From positions 1 through 33,320 of the forward strand of contig JAWLEA010000022.1 in the NCBI GenBank assembly GCA_041686345.1: a stretch of 33,320 nt of DNA, read 5' to 3'. This stretch comes from JAQICJ01 sp041686345. Lineage in GTDB: Bacteria; Myxococcota_A; Polyangia; HGW-17. The notes below the pieces were generated by a model. That model did not search any database, was not told the origin of the DNA, and saw only the letters and a list, made by a program, of their open reading frames with translations. Below, piece after piece: positions 25,703 to 33,320 of the stretch. Position 1 is the first letter of the stretch; every line of letters begins with the position of its first letter. The position numbers and the translations under genes were made by a program.

Positions 25703-25721
25703 AACCCCCACAGTGGGGGTT
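25703..25721. repeat. Perfect short palindrome at the end of L9
   Basis: AACCCCCAC, one A, then GTGGGGGTT form two nine-base arms. It stands where the type A right terminus should be. It is GC-rich and could form a strong hairpin, but it lacks a following T run. Confidence 0.8.
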
Positions 25722-25764
25722 AGTCTGAACATGGGATTATGCTTTTAATTTGTTTTCAAATAGT

Positions 25765-25770
25765 TATAAT
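25765..25770 (+). promoter_or_regulatory. Possible -10 box of the rubrerythrin-like gene
   Basis: TATAAT is a perfect match to the housekeeping -10 consensus, 53 bp before the ATG. No good -35 is visible at 16-18 bp upstream, so this rests on the -10 alone. Confidence 0.4.
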
Positions 25771-25822
25771 GTAAAAATTAATCTAAATCTGTAACTTGAA
25801 TTTGTCCCCTGAAGGAGAAAAA

Positions 25823-26326
25823 ATGTCTGAAAACAAAACTGTCGATATATTAAAAAGTGCTATTTTATTGGAAATGCGTGGCATTGCTTTTTACAGCCAG
25901 GTTGCATCACAAACTGACAACGATCAGGTAAAGGAATTTTTTGAATTAATGGCAAGGGAAGAAGAAGAACATCGAGATATTCTGAAAAATCAACTTGGTT
26001 TTTACAGTTCAGAACATAAATTCAAGCAAGATTCCTGGTCCACAGATCAAAATTCCCAGGTAGCGGGGAAAATATTAAATAAAAAAATAAGCAGCAGTAT
26101 CGCAGCCGCAGGTTATGAAGCTGCTGCAATCGGAGCTGCAATCAACATGGAAAAAGCAGCAGTAGATCTTTATTCCAAACGAGCTCAGGAAAGTGACGAT
26201 CCGATGGAAAAAGCTCTTTACAGATGGCTTTCAGAATGGGAAAACGTGCACTTGGTTGAATTGCAGCAAATTGACGAACAATTGAAAGAAAGTATCTGGA
26301 CAGATAATAATTTCTGGCCTTTTTAA
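25823..26326 (+). CDS. Rubrerythrin-like di-iron (ferritin-like) protein
   Basis: This 167-residue four-helix protein has the expected di-iron ligands: E17 (ILLEMRG), ExxH at E47-H50 (EEEEH), E110 (NMEKAAVDLY) and ExxH at E140-H143 (EWENVH). It lacks the C-terminal rubredoxin domain of classical rubrerythrin. Family members reduce peroxide or store iron in anaerobes and microaerophiles. The ATG at 25823 follows GAAGGAG; an in-frame TTG at 25796 is discounted. A kelch lipoprotein gene follows after 37 bp. Confidence 0.88.
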   Translation: MSENKTVDILKSAILLEMRGIAFYSQVASQTDNDQVKEFFELMAREEEEHRDILKNQLGFYSSEHKFKQDSWSTDQNSQVAGKILNKKISSSIAAAGYEAAAIGAAINMEKAAVDLYSKRAQESDDPMEKALYRWLSEWENVHLVELQQIDEQLKESIWTDNNFWPF

Positions 26327-26363
26327 TTTTTAGAAGAATATTTTTTCGTCTCCAGGTTTAATT

Positions 26364-27359
26364 TTGTCTAAATCCAATAATTCCTTCCAGCAATTGAATA
26401 TTTACTTTTTTTTACTTATCCACTTTTTTCTGGTTGCAGGTTGTGATCAGGCTCCAAAGGAAGAAGATTTTTTTCAGGGAATCTGGTGGGAACAAGCAAC
26501 TATCTCACCTTTTGGAGCCAGAGCAGGTCATACCAGTGTGGTTCATGAAAATAAAATTTTTTTAATGGGAGGATTCACTCTGGAGGGAAACCAGACAATC
26601 GCCTTCAACGATGTTTGGATTTCAGAGGATGGTATTAATTGGGAACAGATTCTTGCAAACGCTCCCTGGGCACCGAGAGCCAACCATTGCAGTGTTGTAT
26701 TTGATGGAAGAATTTATCTGATTGGCGGTAATGAAGAAACTGAATATTATGGAGATGTTTGGAGCACGGCCGATGGTATAAACTGGACCCTTGATTCCAC
26801 TCCTTTTTCAGACAGGATGGGGATGGAATGTCTTGTTTTTAAAAATAAAATCTGGGTGATGGGAGGAGTAGATTATTCCGGTATTGCTGAAATCTGGAAC
26901 AGTTTTGACGGTTTGAATTGGTTAAAGCAACCTGATCCTCCCTGGGAAGGCAGAGCCCACTTTTCCCTGGATCTGGTCAATGGTCAGATCTTATTAACCG
27001 GTGGCAATGTATACAATTCAAAAACGTTCAATGATGTCTGGAAAAGCACTGATGGAATCAGTTGGGAATTGCTTTCCGAATCTTTGCCCGTTGAATATCT
27101 TTATGGTCACAAGACTGTTGTTGAAGGAGATAGAATATGGATTTCAGGTGGAAATGGAGCTACAGACCAACTTTTGGTTTATGAGGAGGAACAATGGCGC
27201 AAAATTCACATGGAAAGTCCATTTTCTCCAAGAGCTTATCATACAATGTTGATCTACAAAGATAAAATTTGGATACAAGGGGGAACCTTCAGCGACAATA
27301 TGAGTCTGAGACTGAGGGATGATATCTGGTTTTCCAAGCCGGGACAAAGCTGGCAATAA
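26364..27359 (+). CDS. Kelch-repeat beta-propeller lipoprotein
   Basis: The 331-residue protein has a signal segment ending in lipobox LVAGC (C27). Six kelch-like blades follow, each with a hydrophobic run ending in GG (KIFLMGGF, RIYLIGGN, KIWVMGGV, QILLTGGN, RIWISGGN, KIWIQGGT). Recurrent D(V/I)W..DG.NW segments lie between them. A single six-bladed propeller exposed outside the cytoplasm is inferred; ligand unknown. The start is TTG at 26364 with CAGG about nine bases upstream. It ends nine bases from the convergent Nudix gene. Confidence 0.87.
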   Translation: MSKSNNSFQQLNIYFFLLIHFFLVAGCDQAPKEEDFFQGIWWEQATISPFGARAGHTSVVHENKIFLMGGFTLEGNQTIAFNDVWISEDGINWEQILANAPWAPRANHCSVVFDGRIYLIGGNEETEYYGDVWSTADGINWTLDSTPFSDRMGMECLVFKNKIWVMGGVDYSGIAEIWNSFDGLNWLKQPDPPWEGRAHFSLDLVNGQILLTGGNVYNSKTFNDVWKSTDGISWELLSESLPVEYLYGHKTVVEGDRIWISGGNGATDQLLVYEEEQWRKIHMESPFSPRAYHTMLIYKDKIWIQGGTFSDNMSLRLRDDIWFSKPGQSWQ

Positions 27360-27368
27360 TATTTGCTG

Positions 27369-27800
27369 TCAGTTGTTCCAAGGGGGGAGTTTTTTGTTGT
27401 CCACGAAGTCGAGATAGTCCTGAAGTATCTTTTTATGATCAAAAACAAGATTGGCAACAGTTCTTGGATTTACAAGGTGGGCTTTTTTAGCGTCATCTCC
27501 TGCTACGGGAATCCCATCGGCTTTGGCCAGAAACACAGTGGAAATTGTATGTTGACGGGGATCTCTATCAGGAGCCGAATAGGTGTGAAATTGAAAATAA
27601 GGTTCCACCTCCAGGGAAGTTTCTTCTTTGGCTTCGCGGACGGCAGCTTCCCAAAGGGGTTCTCCCTCATCAACAAATCCTCCCGGCAGTGCCATTCCGA
27701 AAGGTGCATTTTTTCTTTCGATCAAGACAATATAGGTGGTGTTGTTTTTTTTGATTTCAATGATTATATCTACAGTAGGTTTGGGGTTTTTATATTTCAT
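27369..27800 (-). CDS. Nudix hydrolase (ADP-ribose/8-oxo-dGTP pyrophosphatase type)
   Basis: The 143-residue protein has a Nudix box GFVDEGEPLWEAAVREAKEE followed by TSL. The usual Gly of the EExGU end is Ser, while the metal-binding REAKEE core is intact. Nudix enzymes cleave nucleoside diphosphate derivatives; the RDPRQHTIS segment is reminiscent of ADP-ribose pyrophosphatases, but substrate is uncertain. The ATG at 27800 follows AGAGG. It is divergent from def, with its own candidate promoter. Confidence 0.9.
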   Translation of the reverse strand: MKYKNPKPTVDIIIEIKKNNTTYIVLIERKNAPFGMALPGGFVDEGEPLWEAAVREAKEETSLEVEPYFQFHTYSAPDRDPRQHTISTVFLAKADGIPVAGDDAKKAHLVNPRTVANLVFDHKKILQDYLDFVDNKKLPPWNN

Positions 27801-27825
27801 TTGATCTTGTCCTCTTTCAAGATTA

Positions 27826-27854
27826 ATACTAAAGAAAGGGGAATTTTAGTTCAA
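27826..27854 (-). promoter_or_regulatory. Candidate sigma-70-type promoter of the Nudix gene
   Basis: On the minus strand, TTGAAC is followed after 17 bases by TAGTAT, about 25 bp before the start codon. Each box matches four of six consensus bases. Confidence 0.45.
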
Positions 27855-27963
27855 GAAAAATTTATTCTCTTTTTCCGATCTTTTTTTGTATGATTCCCGT
27901 TAATCCCTCTTTGGTTACATAATTACAGACCTGTGTACGGGAATTGTTAAAGGAGTTGTTAAA

Positions 27964-28464
27964 ATGGCTGTTTTGCCTGTTGTAAAATATCCGGATCCTC
28001 TTTTACATGAGAAATCCAAAAATATTGTAGATATAAATGACGAAATAAAAGAATTGGTCAGTGATATGGCTGAAACGATGTATGCTGTAGAAGGGGTGGG
28101 ACTGGCAGCTGTTCAGGTTGGTAAATTACTGAATTTGTTTGTGATAGATCCTGTTTTTGCCGGAGGTACCGAAAAAGATCCGGTTCTGGTGTTCATTAAT
28201 CCCCAAGTTATCAAAAAAGAAGGTTCCATCAAAGAAGAAGAGGGCTGTCTCTCTCTGCCCGGTGTTTTTATTTCTTTGAAAAGAGCAACTAGAACAGTTG
28301 TAAAAGCTCTGGATCTGGAAGGAAATGAGTTTGAAATGGAAGGGGAAGGCATTTTATCCAAAGCTTTTCAACATGAATATGATCATCTCCAGGGAACTCT
28401 TATCATTGACAAAGTGGGAAAACTGAAGCGTAAAATTGCCATGAGGAAATTAAAAACAGACTAG
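27964..28464 (+). CDS. def: Peptide deformylase
   Basis: The 166-residue metalloprotease removes the formyl group from new proteins. All three family motifs are present: GVGLAAVQ (44-51), EEGCLSLPG (92-100; C95 is a metal ligand) and QHEYDHL (136-142; H137, E138, H141). The length is typical. The ATG follows AAAGGAG. No fmt or rpl gene is adjacent, unlike the common def-fmt arrangement. Its TAG stop is one base from repeat copy L10. Confidence 0.96.
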   Translation: MAVLPVVKYPDPLLHEKSKNIVDINDEIKELVSDMAETMYAVEGVGLAAVQVGKLLNLFVIDPVFAGGTEKDPVLVFINPQVIKKEGSIKEEEGCLSLPGVFISLKRATRTVVKALDLEGNEFEMEGEGILSKAFQHEYDHLQGTLIIDKVGKLKRKIAMRKLKTD

Positions 28465-28465
28465 T

Positions 28466-28705
28466 TAGTTCCCATCCCAAAAATGGATGTCATCGTCTGA
28501 CGACGGAAATTGAATTAATCTGCTTTGTCGTAACTTCTTGAAATAGTGGCAACTATGTCGGCGCAGTTACTCCGCGCTTCTCAATCAAATTTCTTCTCCA
28601 GCCAATAACCAGTATCCTGAAACGAGAACTATCTGCACAGTTACTCCGTGCATCTCAATCCAATTTCTTCACCAGTCAAAAACCCCACTTCTGGGATGGG
28701 AACTA
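28466..28705 (+). mobile_element. Repeat copy L10: composite element (A left arm, C right arm, A right arm)
   Basis: The left end is TAGTTCCCATCCCA with the variant left arm shared with L7 (GTCTGACGACGG, AAATTGAATTAATC). A type C right half follows (TCTCAATCAAATTTC, CTGAAACGAGAACTA ending at 28631), then another right half (CACAGTTAC, TCTCAATCCAATTTC, CACCAG) with an intact A terminus TGGGATGGGAACTA. It has the same arm order as L1. It fills the first 240 bp of the 384-bp gap after def. Confidence 0.88.
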
Positions 28706-28748
28706 AGATTTACTCCTTCGTTTTTTACCAGTTAAAATTATTGAAATA

Positions 28749-28777
28749 TTGGACAAAGGTGGGTAATGGAGTAAAAT
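28749..28777 (+). promoter_or_regulatory. Candidate sigma-70-type promoter of the tamB-like gene
   Basis: TTGGAC, a 17-base spacer and TAAAAT lie 72 bp before the GTG start. Both boxes are close to consensus and spacing is ideal. A small hairpin (CCCG / CGGG) sits in the resulting leader. Confidence 0.6.
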
Positions 28778-28848
28778 ACATTTTGGCAGGCTCCCTGAGA
28801 TACCCGTTTTGAATCGGGAATTAAACTAACCCCCGGAGGACATGGTCA

Positions 28849-31800
28849 GTGTTCATTAAAATAAAATGGAAATATTTGTCCATTTTAATTTTTACAGCAA
28901 TTTTTACGATCTTTTTTTTTGCAGGATGGAATTACGTTCAATCCAACTACAATGGCAAAGCACTGGCTCGGTTGATTATGAAAGGTTTCAACAAAAACAG
29001 AAGGGGCAGAATGGAGCTTGGGGCGGTTTATTGGAAGCCGGGAGCTGTAATTGACTATCTTACCGGCATGCCCACCCAAGTCAGGATTGAAAATATTAAA
29101 CTCTACGATGCTCGCGGCAACCTGGTGGTTGATGTTCCAAAAGCAAAGGGATGGATTTATCTTTCTCCTCTCCAGGAAAATATGAGTCTGAAAGTTGAAA
29201 ATCTCCAAGCTTCTTCCGGTACAATCAATCTCAAAACCATAAAATCCCCTGATCGAGAAGGAACTGAAATTGGCCTTTTGGGTTTGTTCAATACTGTCAA
29301 AAAAACAAAAACAACCAAAGACACGGGGGAAAGGGAAAAGCCTGACCGGCAATGGTTTATTTCTGTCGATAATTTTAATCTGGAAAACCTGGCCCTCAAT
29401 GTAGATTTACCTACACTGCAAATGCAGGTTAAAGATGGAAAAGTAAAAGGTGGATATGTTTTTTACGGCAGTCCCAGCAAAACAACTTCCCTGAAATTCC
29501 ATCTCCAGGCTTTGCCCGTTGCCAAAGAGGCTAAAGTCGAACTATTTGGCAAAGAGCACAATTTTGAGGATATTAAATTTCATACCGGTTTCATGGATGA
29601 AAGAGCACCCATGAATATACATTTTGCAGTAAGTGCCAGAGAAACCGCTTCGGATTCGCCGGTCTGGGCTTTCGCCCACCTTGGAGATCACGGAATCAAG
29701 GTGGATGCCATGGCGCAAAAAGCAGCCATGGTTGCTTCCCGTTATATTCCCATGATCAAGCTGGACGACCAGGAAAATTCCCGGGCAGTTGTAAAGATCA
29801 GAGGAACAGTGGCTGAACCCGAAGTTGATATTTACGGTGAGGGGTTTTATTTTAAAAATCCTTGGGGTCCACCAGTTAAAAATCTTGAGGGCTGGCTGGT
29901 TTTTCGCAAAAGTGAAGTTGGGTCAGTGATGAAATTCAAAAATATTTCGGGAACAACCGAAGGAGCAAAACTGAAAGCCAACGGAGCCTGGGATATGTCC
30001 ACCGGAAAAATATTTTCTCGGATCAAAGGTCTTAATCTTAACCCGTCGTCTTATCTTCCTCCGGATATTGCTGGAAAATTTCCCAATAAAATCAGAGGCA
30101 GCCTTGATGTCAGAACTGTTTTTCCCGAAGTTCAATATGTGTTGTTTGGTTGGCAATTGCAAGGTGAAGGAGGAGTGTTGGCACAATTTGCCAGTGCCGG
30201 GGAATTTGCCTATGAAGATCGTAATGTAAAAATTTATGAAGCTACCTTGAATTCAGATGAACTTGGTATACAAGTGGCTGGAAAGATTTCAAAGGAAGGA
30301 AAAATCAATCTGCAAGCTGCAGCTCATGGTAGCAGGATGGGCAACGTTCTTGGTCGTCTGGGGCTTTCTCCCTATTTTTATTCGGGTAGATTCAAAGGAA
30401 GTATCTCCGGTTATCTCGATGATCCTGTAATTCAAGGCAATATGACATTAGGCGGTATTCAGACTGCAGGTGTAAAATTTCCTTATGGCAGTGGCTTTAT
30501 CTTTTTGAACAAGCACAAACTTTCCCTTGGAGGAGGGCAGTTGGCAGCAGGTAAGGGCAAAATTTCCGCCAAGGCAACAGTTTCCTGGGAAGATGGGATC
30601 CGACTGTGGACTCAGGGCAAAATTAACGGAGTCAAACCCGGTAGTCTAATAAAAAACAAGCAGATTTCCGGTCAAATTGATGGCAAATTCAAAATAGCAG
30701 GACAACCACATAATCTCAATGGCTATATCCATCTGAAGAGTAAAAAGGGCGAAGCCTATAAGCTTGAATATGCCAATTTTGACAGCAGGATTAAGTTAAA
30801 AAATAACACTCTGGTTATTCCTGAAACCGATTTTCAAATTCAAAATTCAAAGGTGGTGGTTGGAGGAAAGATCGATCCTGCAGGAAAGAGCAATCTGAAA
30901 TTGCATTTAGCCGGCCTCAAGATTGATCATGCTAATACTCCTTTCACAGGTATTTTGAAAGCAGGGTTGAAAATCGGAGGTACATATAAAAATCCTGTCA
31001 TCAGAGGACGGGTAGCTTTGGAAAATCCCTCTCTTTACGGTAAAAAATTACCAGAAGATGCTATTGTGGTTTTTTCCAGGAATAACCAGAAAAACGAATT
31101 TCATGGCAATATGTTTTCTTTGTTTGAAATAAATGGGAGTTATCAGGGAATGTCTCCTTTAAAAGTTAAACTGAATACAGATTTTAAAGATTTGGATCCC
31201 AGTCTTTTTTTGCCAGGAAAGTTGCTGGATGCCTATGGAATCAAAGGAAAAGTAAGTGGAAAAGGAAATTTGAAATATACATCTCCACAGTTGCCGGAGG
31301 CTAATTTGGAGATCAGCAAACTGAAGGTGGAAATAGAAGGTAAAACAAGTCCCTATCTCCCTGATAAGAAATCCCGCAAAATCAAGTTGGAGAAAACTGC
31401 CAGATTGAATTTTAAAAATAATCGTCTGAAAATTGAAGATTTCAATCTCAAAGGGGCTAATACCGATATCAAAATAGGTGGTTTTGCCGACAGTGGCAAA
31501 CAATATATCGGAATTGATGGCAAATTGGATCTGGAGTTGGTTCCCTATTTCATCGCTAATAATTTTGTTTCAGATATGCAAGGACAATTGCTGACTAAAA
31601 TGAGGATAAATGCCGAAAGCAAAGGAGGAATAAGTGCTGAAGGCACTGTCTACTTTGCCGGCAATAAGATAGGTTTTAAAGAGTATGAACAAGAAATTAC
31701 CTTGAGATCGGGCAAATTGATATTTAAAGATCGCAAAGTATTTTATGATAATATCCGAGTTGTTTTAAATGAGGAAGAAGTCATTGTGAAAGGAGTTTCC

Positions 31801-33183
31801 CAACTTGATAAATTTTTAACACCTCAGGATATAAATGCAGGAATCAAAGGCAATGTTTCCATTAAACTCCTTGATTCTTTCATGCCTGGCAGTTTTTATT
31901 CAGCCAAAGGACGCACCCGGGTAGATATAAACCTTGAAGGAAAAATCAAAGATCCAATGATTCAGGGAAAAGTCTTTCTTGAAGAAGACAATCGATTATT
32001 GCTCAGATCCGGTCGCGATTTGAGAATTGCCAAAGGTAGCAGAATCAATTTCAAAAAGAACAGGTTTGGATTAAAGAATTTCAAACTTTTTGTTGAAGAT
32101 GGATATGCTCTTCTGAATGGTGGTTTTACTTGGAAAAATGGAAGACCTGTTAATACTTCAGTCGACATAAAATTGCGCAATCTGGTTGAACGATCTTCTT
32201 CTTATACTGTAGAGTTGATGGGAGATCTGCAACTTGCTTCCGCCGGGGAGGGGCCCTTGAGTCTGACAGGTTCTGTGGATGTACTCAATGCGAAATATAC
32301 CAAAGATTACAGGGTCAATCTGATGAGTAAACTTTTGACTCCGGTTCAAAGAACTTCTGAGTCCAGTACCTCTTTTCTGGAACAAAATGAGTGGTTGTCC
32401 GAGATGAGTCTAGGCCTTAATGTCCAATTATCCGGTAATGTGGAAATTGACAATAATCTGGCTCAAACCAGACTTGAAGGAGTAGCTCAAATCGGCGGCA
32501 ATGTGGGTTCCCCCAAAATTGGTGGTATTATTTCATTAGTGGGAGGAACCTTTCGTATTCCCATGCTCAGAGGGTCGTATGAAATCAAGGAAGGGATGAT
32601 TGATTTTGACAAGGCCAAGCTGGTGGGGCATGAAAAGGACGAACCTTATGTGGATCTGGTAGGTGAAATGGTTTTTACGGATCGATTGGAGAACGAACAT
32701 ATTATAACTTTGAATATCCAAGGATTTGTTTCCCAGTTGAATTTGCGTTGGAGTTCTTCGAGTGGACTCAATTCTACCCAAGTTCTGATGTTGTTGATGC
32801 TCAATCGTACCCCGGAGGAAATCAGGCGGGGAGAAACAGGCGGACTTCCTGATCTGGGAGGCATGTTTGAAGGATATGTTCCCTTGAATCTCCAATTAGG
32901 AGTAACTTCAGATTCAGTAAATGTCTATGTCAATAAGAAATTCCTTGATAAACATTTGCAATTGAAGGGAAATATGGAAGTTGGTTTTATGGGCAATCAA
33001 AAACAGGAAGCTTTTTTGATTTTCAGAATTCACGATCAGTTAAAACTCCAAGGTTCTGCCAGGAGAAAAGTATATGAAGAAGAAACTACTTCTTTGCAAA
33101 ATGAAAATGAAACCAGAGGTCGCATCGAGTTAAAATACAAAATTAATCTTAAAGGTGCCTGGAAAGATATTTTGGGTTATTGA
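28849..33183 (+). CDS. tamB: TamB-like (DUF490) translocation/assembly protein
   Basis: The 1444-residue protein has a short cytoplasmic start, one membrane anchor (ILIFTAIFTIFFFAGW, about residues 12-27), and a very long beta-rich periplasmic region of AsmA/TamB-type repeats. The C-terminal DUF490-like part contains GGIISLVGGTFRIPMLRGSYE, an NLNIQGFVSQLNLRWSSSS-like stretch and a final NQKQEAFLIFRIHDQLKLQGS segment. Such proteins bridge inner and outer membranes and are linked to lipid transport and outer-membrane assembly. GTG at 28849 has GGAGG nine bases upstream; a five-codon ATG frame starts seven bases earlier. No tamA/BamA partner gene is visible in the window. Confidence 0.88.
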   Translation: MFIKIKWKYLSILIFTAIFTIFFFAGWNYVQSNYNGKALARLIMKGFNKNRRGRMELGAVYWKPGAVIDYLTGMPTQVRIENIKLYDARGNLVVDVPKAKGWIYLSPLQENMSLKVENLQASSGTINLKTIKSPDREGTEIGLLGLFNTVKKTKTTKDTGEREKPDRQWFISVDNFNLENLALNVDLPTLQMQVKDGKVKGGYVFYGSPSKTTSLKFHLQALPVAKEAKVELFGKEHNFEDIKFHTGFMDERAPMNIHFAVSARETASDSPVWAFAHLGDHGIKVDAMAQKAAMVASRYIPMIKLDDQENSRAVVKIRGTVAEPEVDIYGEGFYFKNPWGPPVKNLEGWLVFRKSEVGSVMKFKNISGTTEGAKLKANGAWDMSTGKIFSRIKGLNLNPSSYLPPDIAGKFPNKIRGSLDVRTVFPEVQYVLFGWQLQGEGGVLAQFASAGEFAYEDRNVKIYEATLNSDELGIQVAGKISKEGKINLQAAAHGSRMGNVLGRLGLSPYFYSGRFKGSISGYLDDPVIQGNMTLGGIQTAGVKFPYGSGFIFLNKHKLSLGGGQLAAGKGKISAKATVSWEDGIRLWTQGKINGVKPGSLIKNKQISGQIDGKFKIAGQPHNLNGYIHLKSKKGEAYKLEYANFDSRIKLKNNTLVIPETDFQIQNSKVVVGGKIDPAGKSNLKLHLAGLKIDHANTPFTGILKAGLKIGGTYKNPVIRGRVALENPSLYGKKLPEDAIVVFSRNNQKNEFHGNMFSLFEINGSYQGMSPLKVKLNTDFKDLDPSLFLPGKLLDAYGIKGKVSGKGNLKYTSPQLPEANLEISKLKVEIEGKTSPYLPDKKSRKIKLEKTARLNFKNNRLKIEDFNLKGANTDIKIGGFADSGKQYIGIDGKLDLELVPYFIANNFVSDMQGQLLTKMRINAESKGGISAEGTVYFAGNKIGFKEYEQEITLRSGKLIFKDRKVFYDNIRVVLNEEEVIVKGVSQLDKFLTPQDINAGIKGNVSIKLLDSFMPGSFYSAKGRTRVDINLEGKIKDPMIQGKVFLEEDNRLLLRSGRDLRIAKGSRINFKKNRFGLKNFKLFVEDGYALLNGGFTWKNGRPVNTSVDIKLRNLVERSSSYTVELMGDLQLASAGEGPLSLTGSVDVLNAKYTKDYRVNLMSKLLTPVQRTSESSTSFLEQNEWLSEMSLGLNVQLSGNVEIDNNLAQTRLEGVAQIGGNVGSPKIGGIISLVGGTFRIPMLRGSYEIKEGMIDFDKAKLVGHEKDEPYVDLVGEMVFTDRLENEHIITLNIQGFVSQLNLRWSSSSGLNSTQVLMLLMLNRTPEEIRRGETGGLPDLGGMFEGYVPLNLQLGVTSDSVNVYVNKKFLDKHLQLKGNMEVGFMGNQKQEAFLIFRIHDQLKLQGSARRKVYEEETTSLQNENETRGRIELKYKINLKGAWKDILGY

Positions 33184-33235
33184 AAAGTTATTGAATTTTA
33201 TTTCAGTTTCAGACATTAGAATAGAAAGGTTTAGC

Positions 33236-33320
33236 ATGAAATATATAATCGGAATTGGAACCTATGCTGGTGGTGATGATTCCATAGGTTTGAAAATTAT
33301 TGAATATATGGATAAAAATT
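33236..33320 (+). CDS. Hydrogenase-maturation-protease-like protein (3' truncated by window)
   Basis: Only the first 28 residues are visible: MKYIIGIGTYAGGDDSIG and onward. The pattern GIGTxxxxDDxxG resembles the N-terminus of the HyaD/HycI endopeptidases, which trim the large subunit of NiFe hydrogenases (usual form GxGNxxxxDDGxG). Thr replaces the common Asn. The ATG follows AGAAAGG. The identification rests on the motif alone. Confidence 0.55.
   Translation, partial: MKYIIGIGTYAGGDDSIGLKIIEYMDKN

Larger units (their letters stand above)
25396..25721 (+). mobile_element. Repeat copy L9: type A element carrying a nested type C element
   Basis: The left arm is type A (TAGATCCCAACCC, CTGAAAGCGG, TTTACCTCA, TAACTTC, AATAGTATCAACTTG), and its TAG is the ubiE stop codon. 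At its central loop it is interrupted by a complete type C element (25487-25653). The type A right arm then resumes (CTGCGAAGTTA, TGAGGCAAA, CATTCAG, AACCCCCA). The outer right terminus is replaced by a perfect palindrome (25703-25721). Confidence 0.9.

Noticed and set aside
27707..27733. Inactive Nudix box because Gly is replaced by Ser
   Set aside because: The metal-binding REAKEE core is intact and this Gly varies in active enzymes, so loss of activity is not supported.
13128..28705. CRISPR array or leader repeats
   Set aside because: The copies are long, irregularly spaced over 15 kb, interrupted by genes, in both orientations and have no spacer pattern or cas genes.

Overview
The window is AT-rich (about 40% GC by eye) bacterial chromosome from a Gram-negative, peptidoglycan-making organism. 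LepB, TamB, several predicted lipoproteins and a division/cell-wall cluster support this. An IgGFc-binding-type lipoprotein with a Cys-rich N-terminus and a TIG-domain lipoprotein with an Asn/Gln-rich linker point towards the Myxococcota/Bradymonadia/'Deltaproteobacteria' area. That placement is an inference, because there is no rRNA here.

Layout. Positions 1-3073 (+) hold sulfate activation genes: the end of a CysN(C)-type protein with a decayed kinase domain, then overlapping cysQ, cysC and a DUF2061 membrane protein. Positions 3101-10925 (-) hold a partial dcw cluster (rsmH, ftsL-like, ftsI, murE, murF, mraY) converging on the sulfur genes. Positions 11143-13130 (+) hold an EamA transporter and signal peptidase I. 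Positions 13532-17856 (+) hold a small zinc-ribbon protein and a coupled acyl-CoA ligase / dihydroorotase / unknown-protein operon. Positions 18159-20270 (+) hold a small helical protein, a soluble histidine kinase and a stand-alone receiver. Positions 20294-24206 (-) hold two overlapping lipoprotein genes. Positions 24709-33183 (+) hold ubiE, a rubrerythrin-like protein, a kelch lipoprotein, a convergent Nudix gene, peptide deformylase and a large TamB-like protein. The window ends in the start of a hydrogenase-maturation-protease-like gene.

The most interesting content is an interspersed repeat family that fills most long intergenic gaps between 13.1 and 28.7 kb and is absent from the first 13 kb. 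Full copies are about 166 bp and non-coding. They are bounded by TA, carry terminal inverted repeats (GTTCCCATCCCA / TGGGATGGGAAC), and can fold end to end into one rod of nested stems. Several stems change on both sides between copies. A second subtype has different ends (GTTCTCGTTTCAG / CTGAAACGAGAAC) and different but still complementary internal stems; one copy is inserted inside a first-type copy. Two other copies look like recombination products of that nested form. In four cases the TA plus the first G of an element end is exactly the TAG stop codon of the upstream gene, in both element orientations. The best reading is a non-autonomous TA-targeting element (MITE-like) that can insert into the TA of a stop codon without changing the protein. 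No transposase is present in the window.
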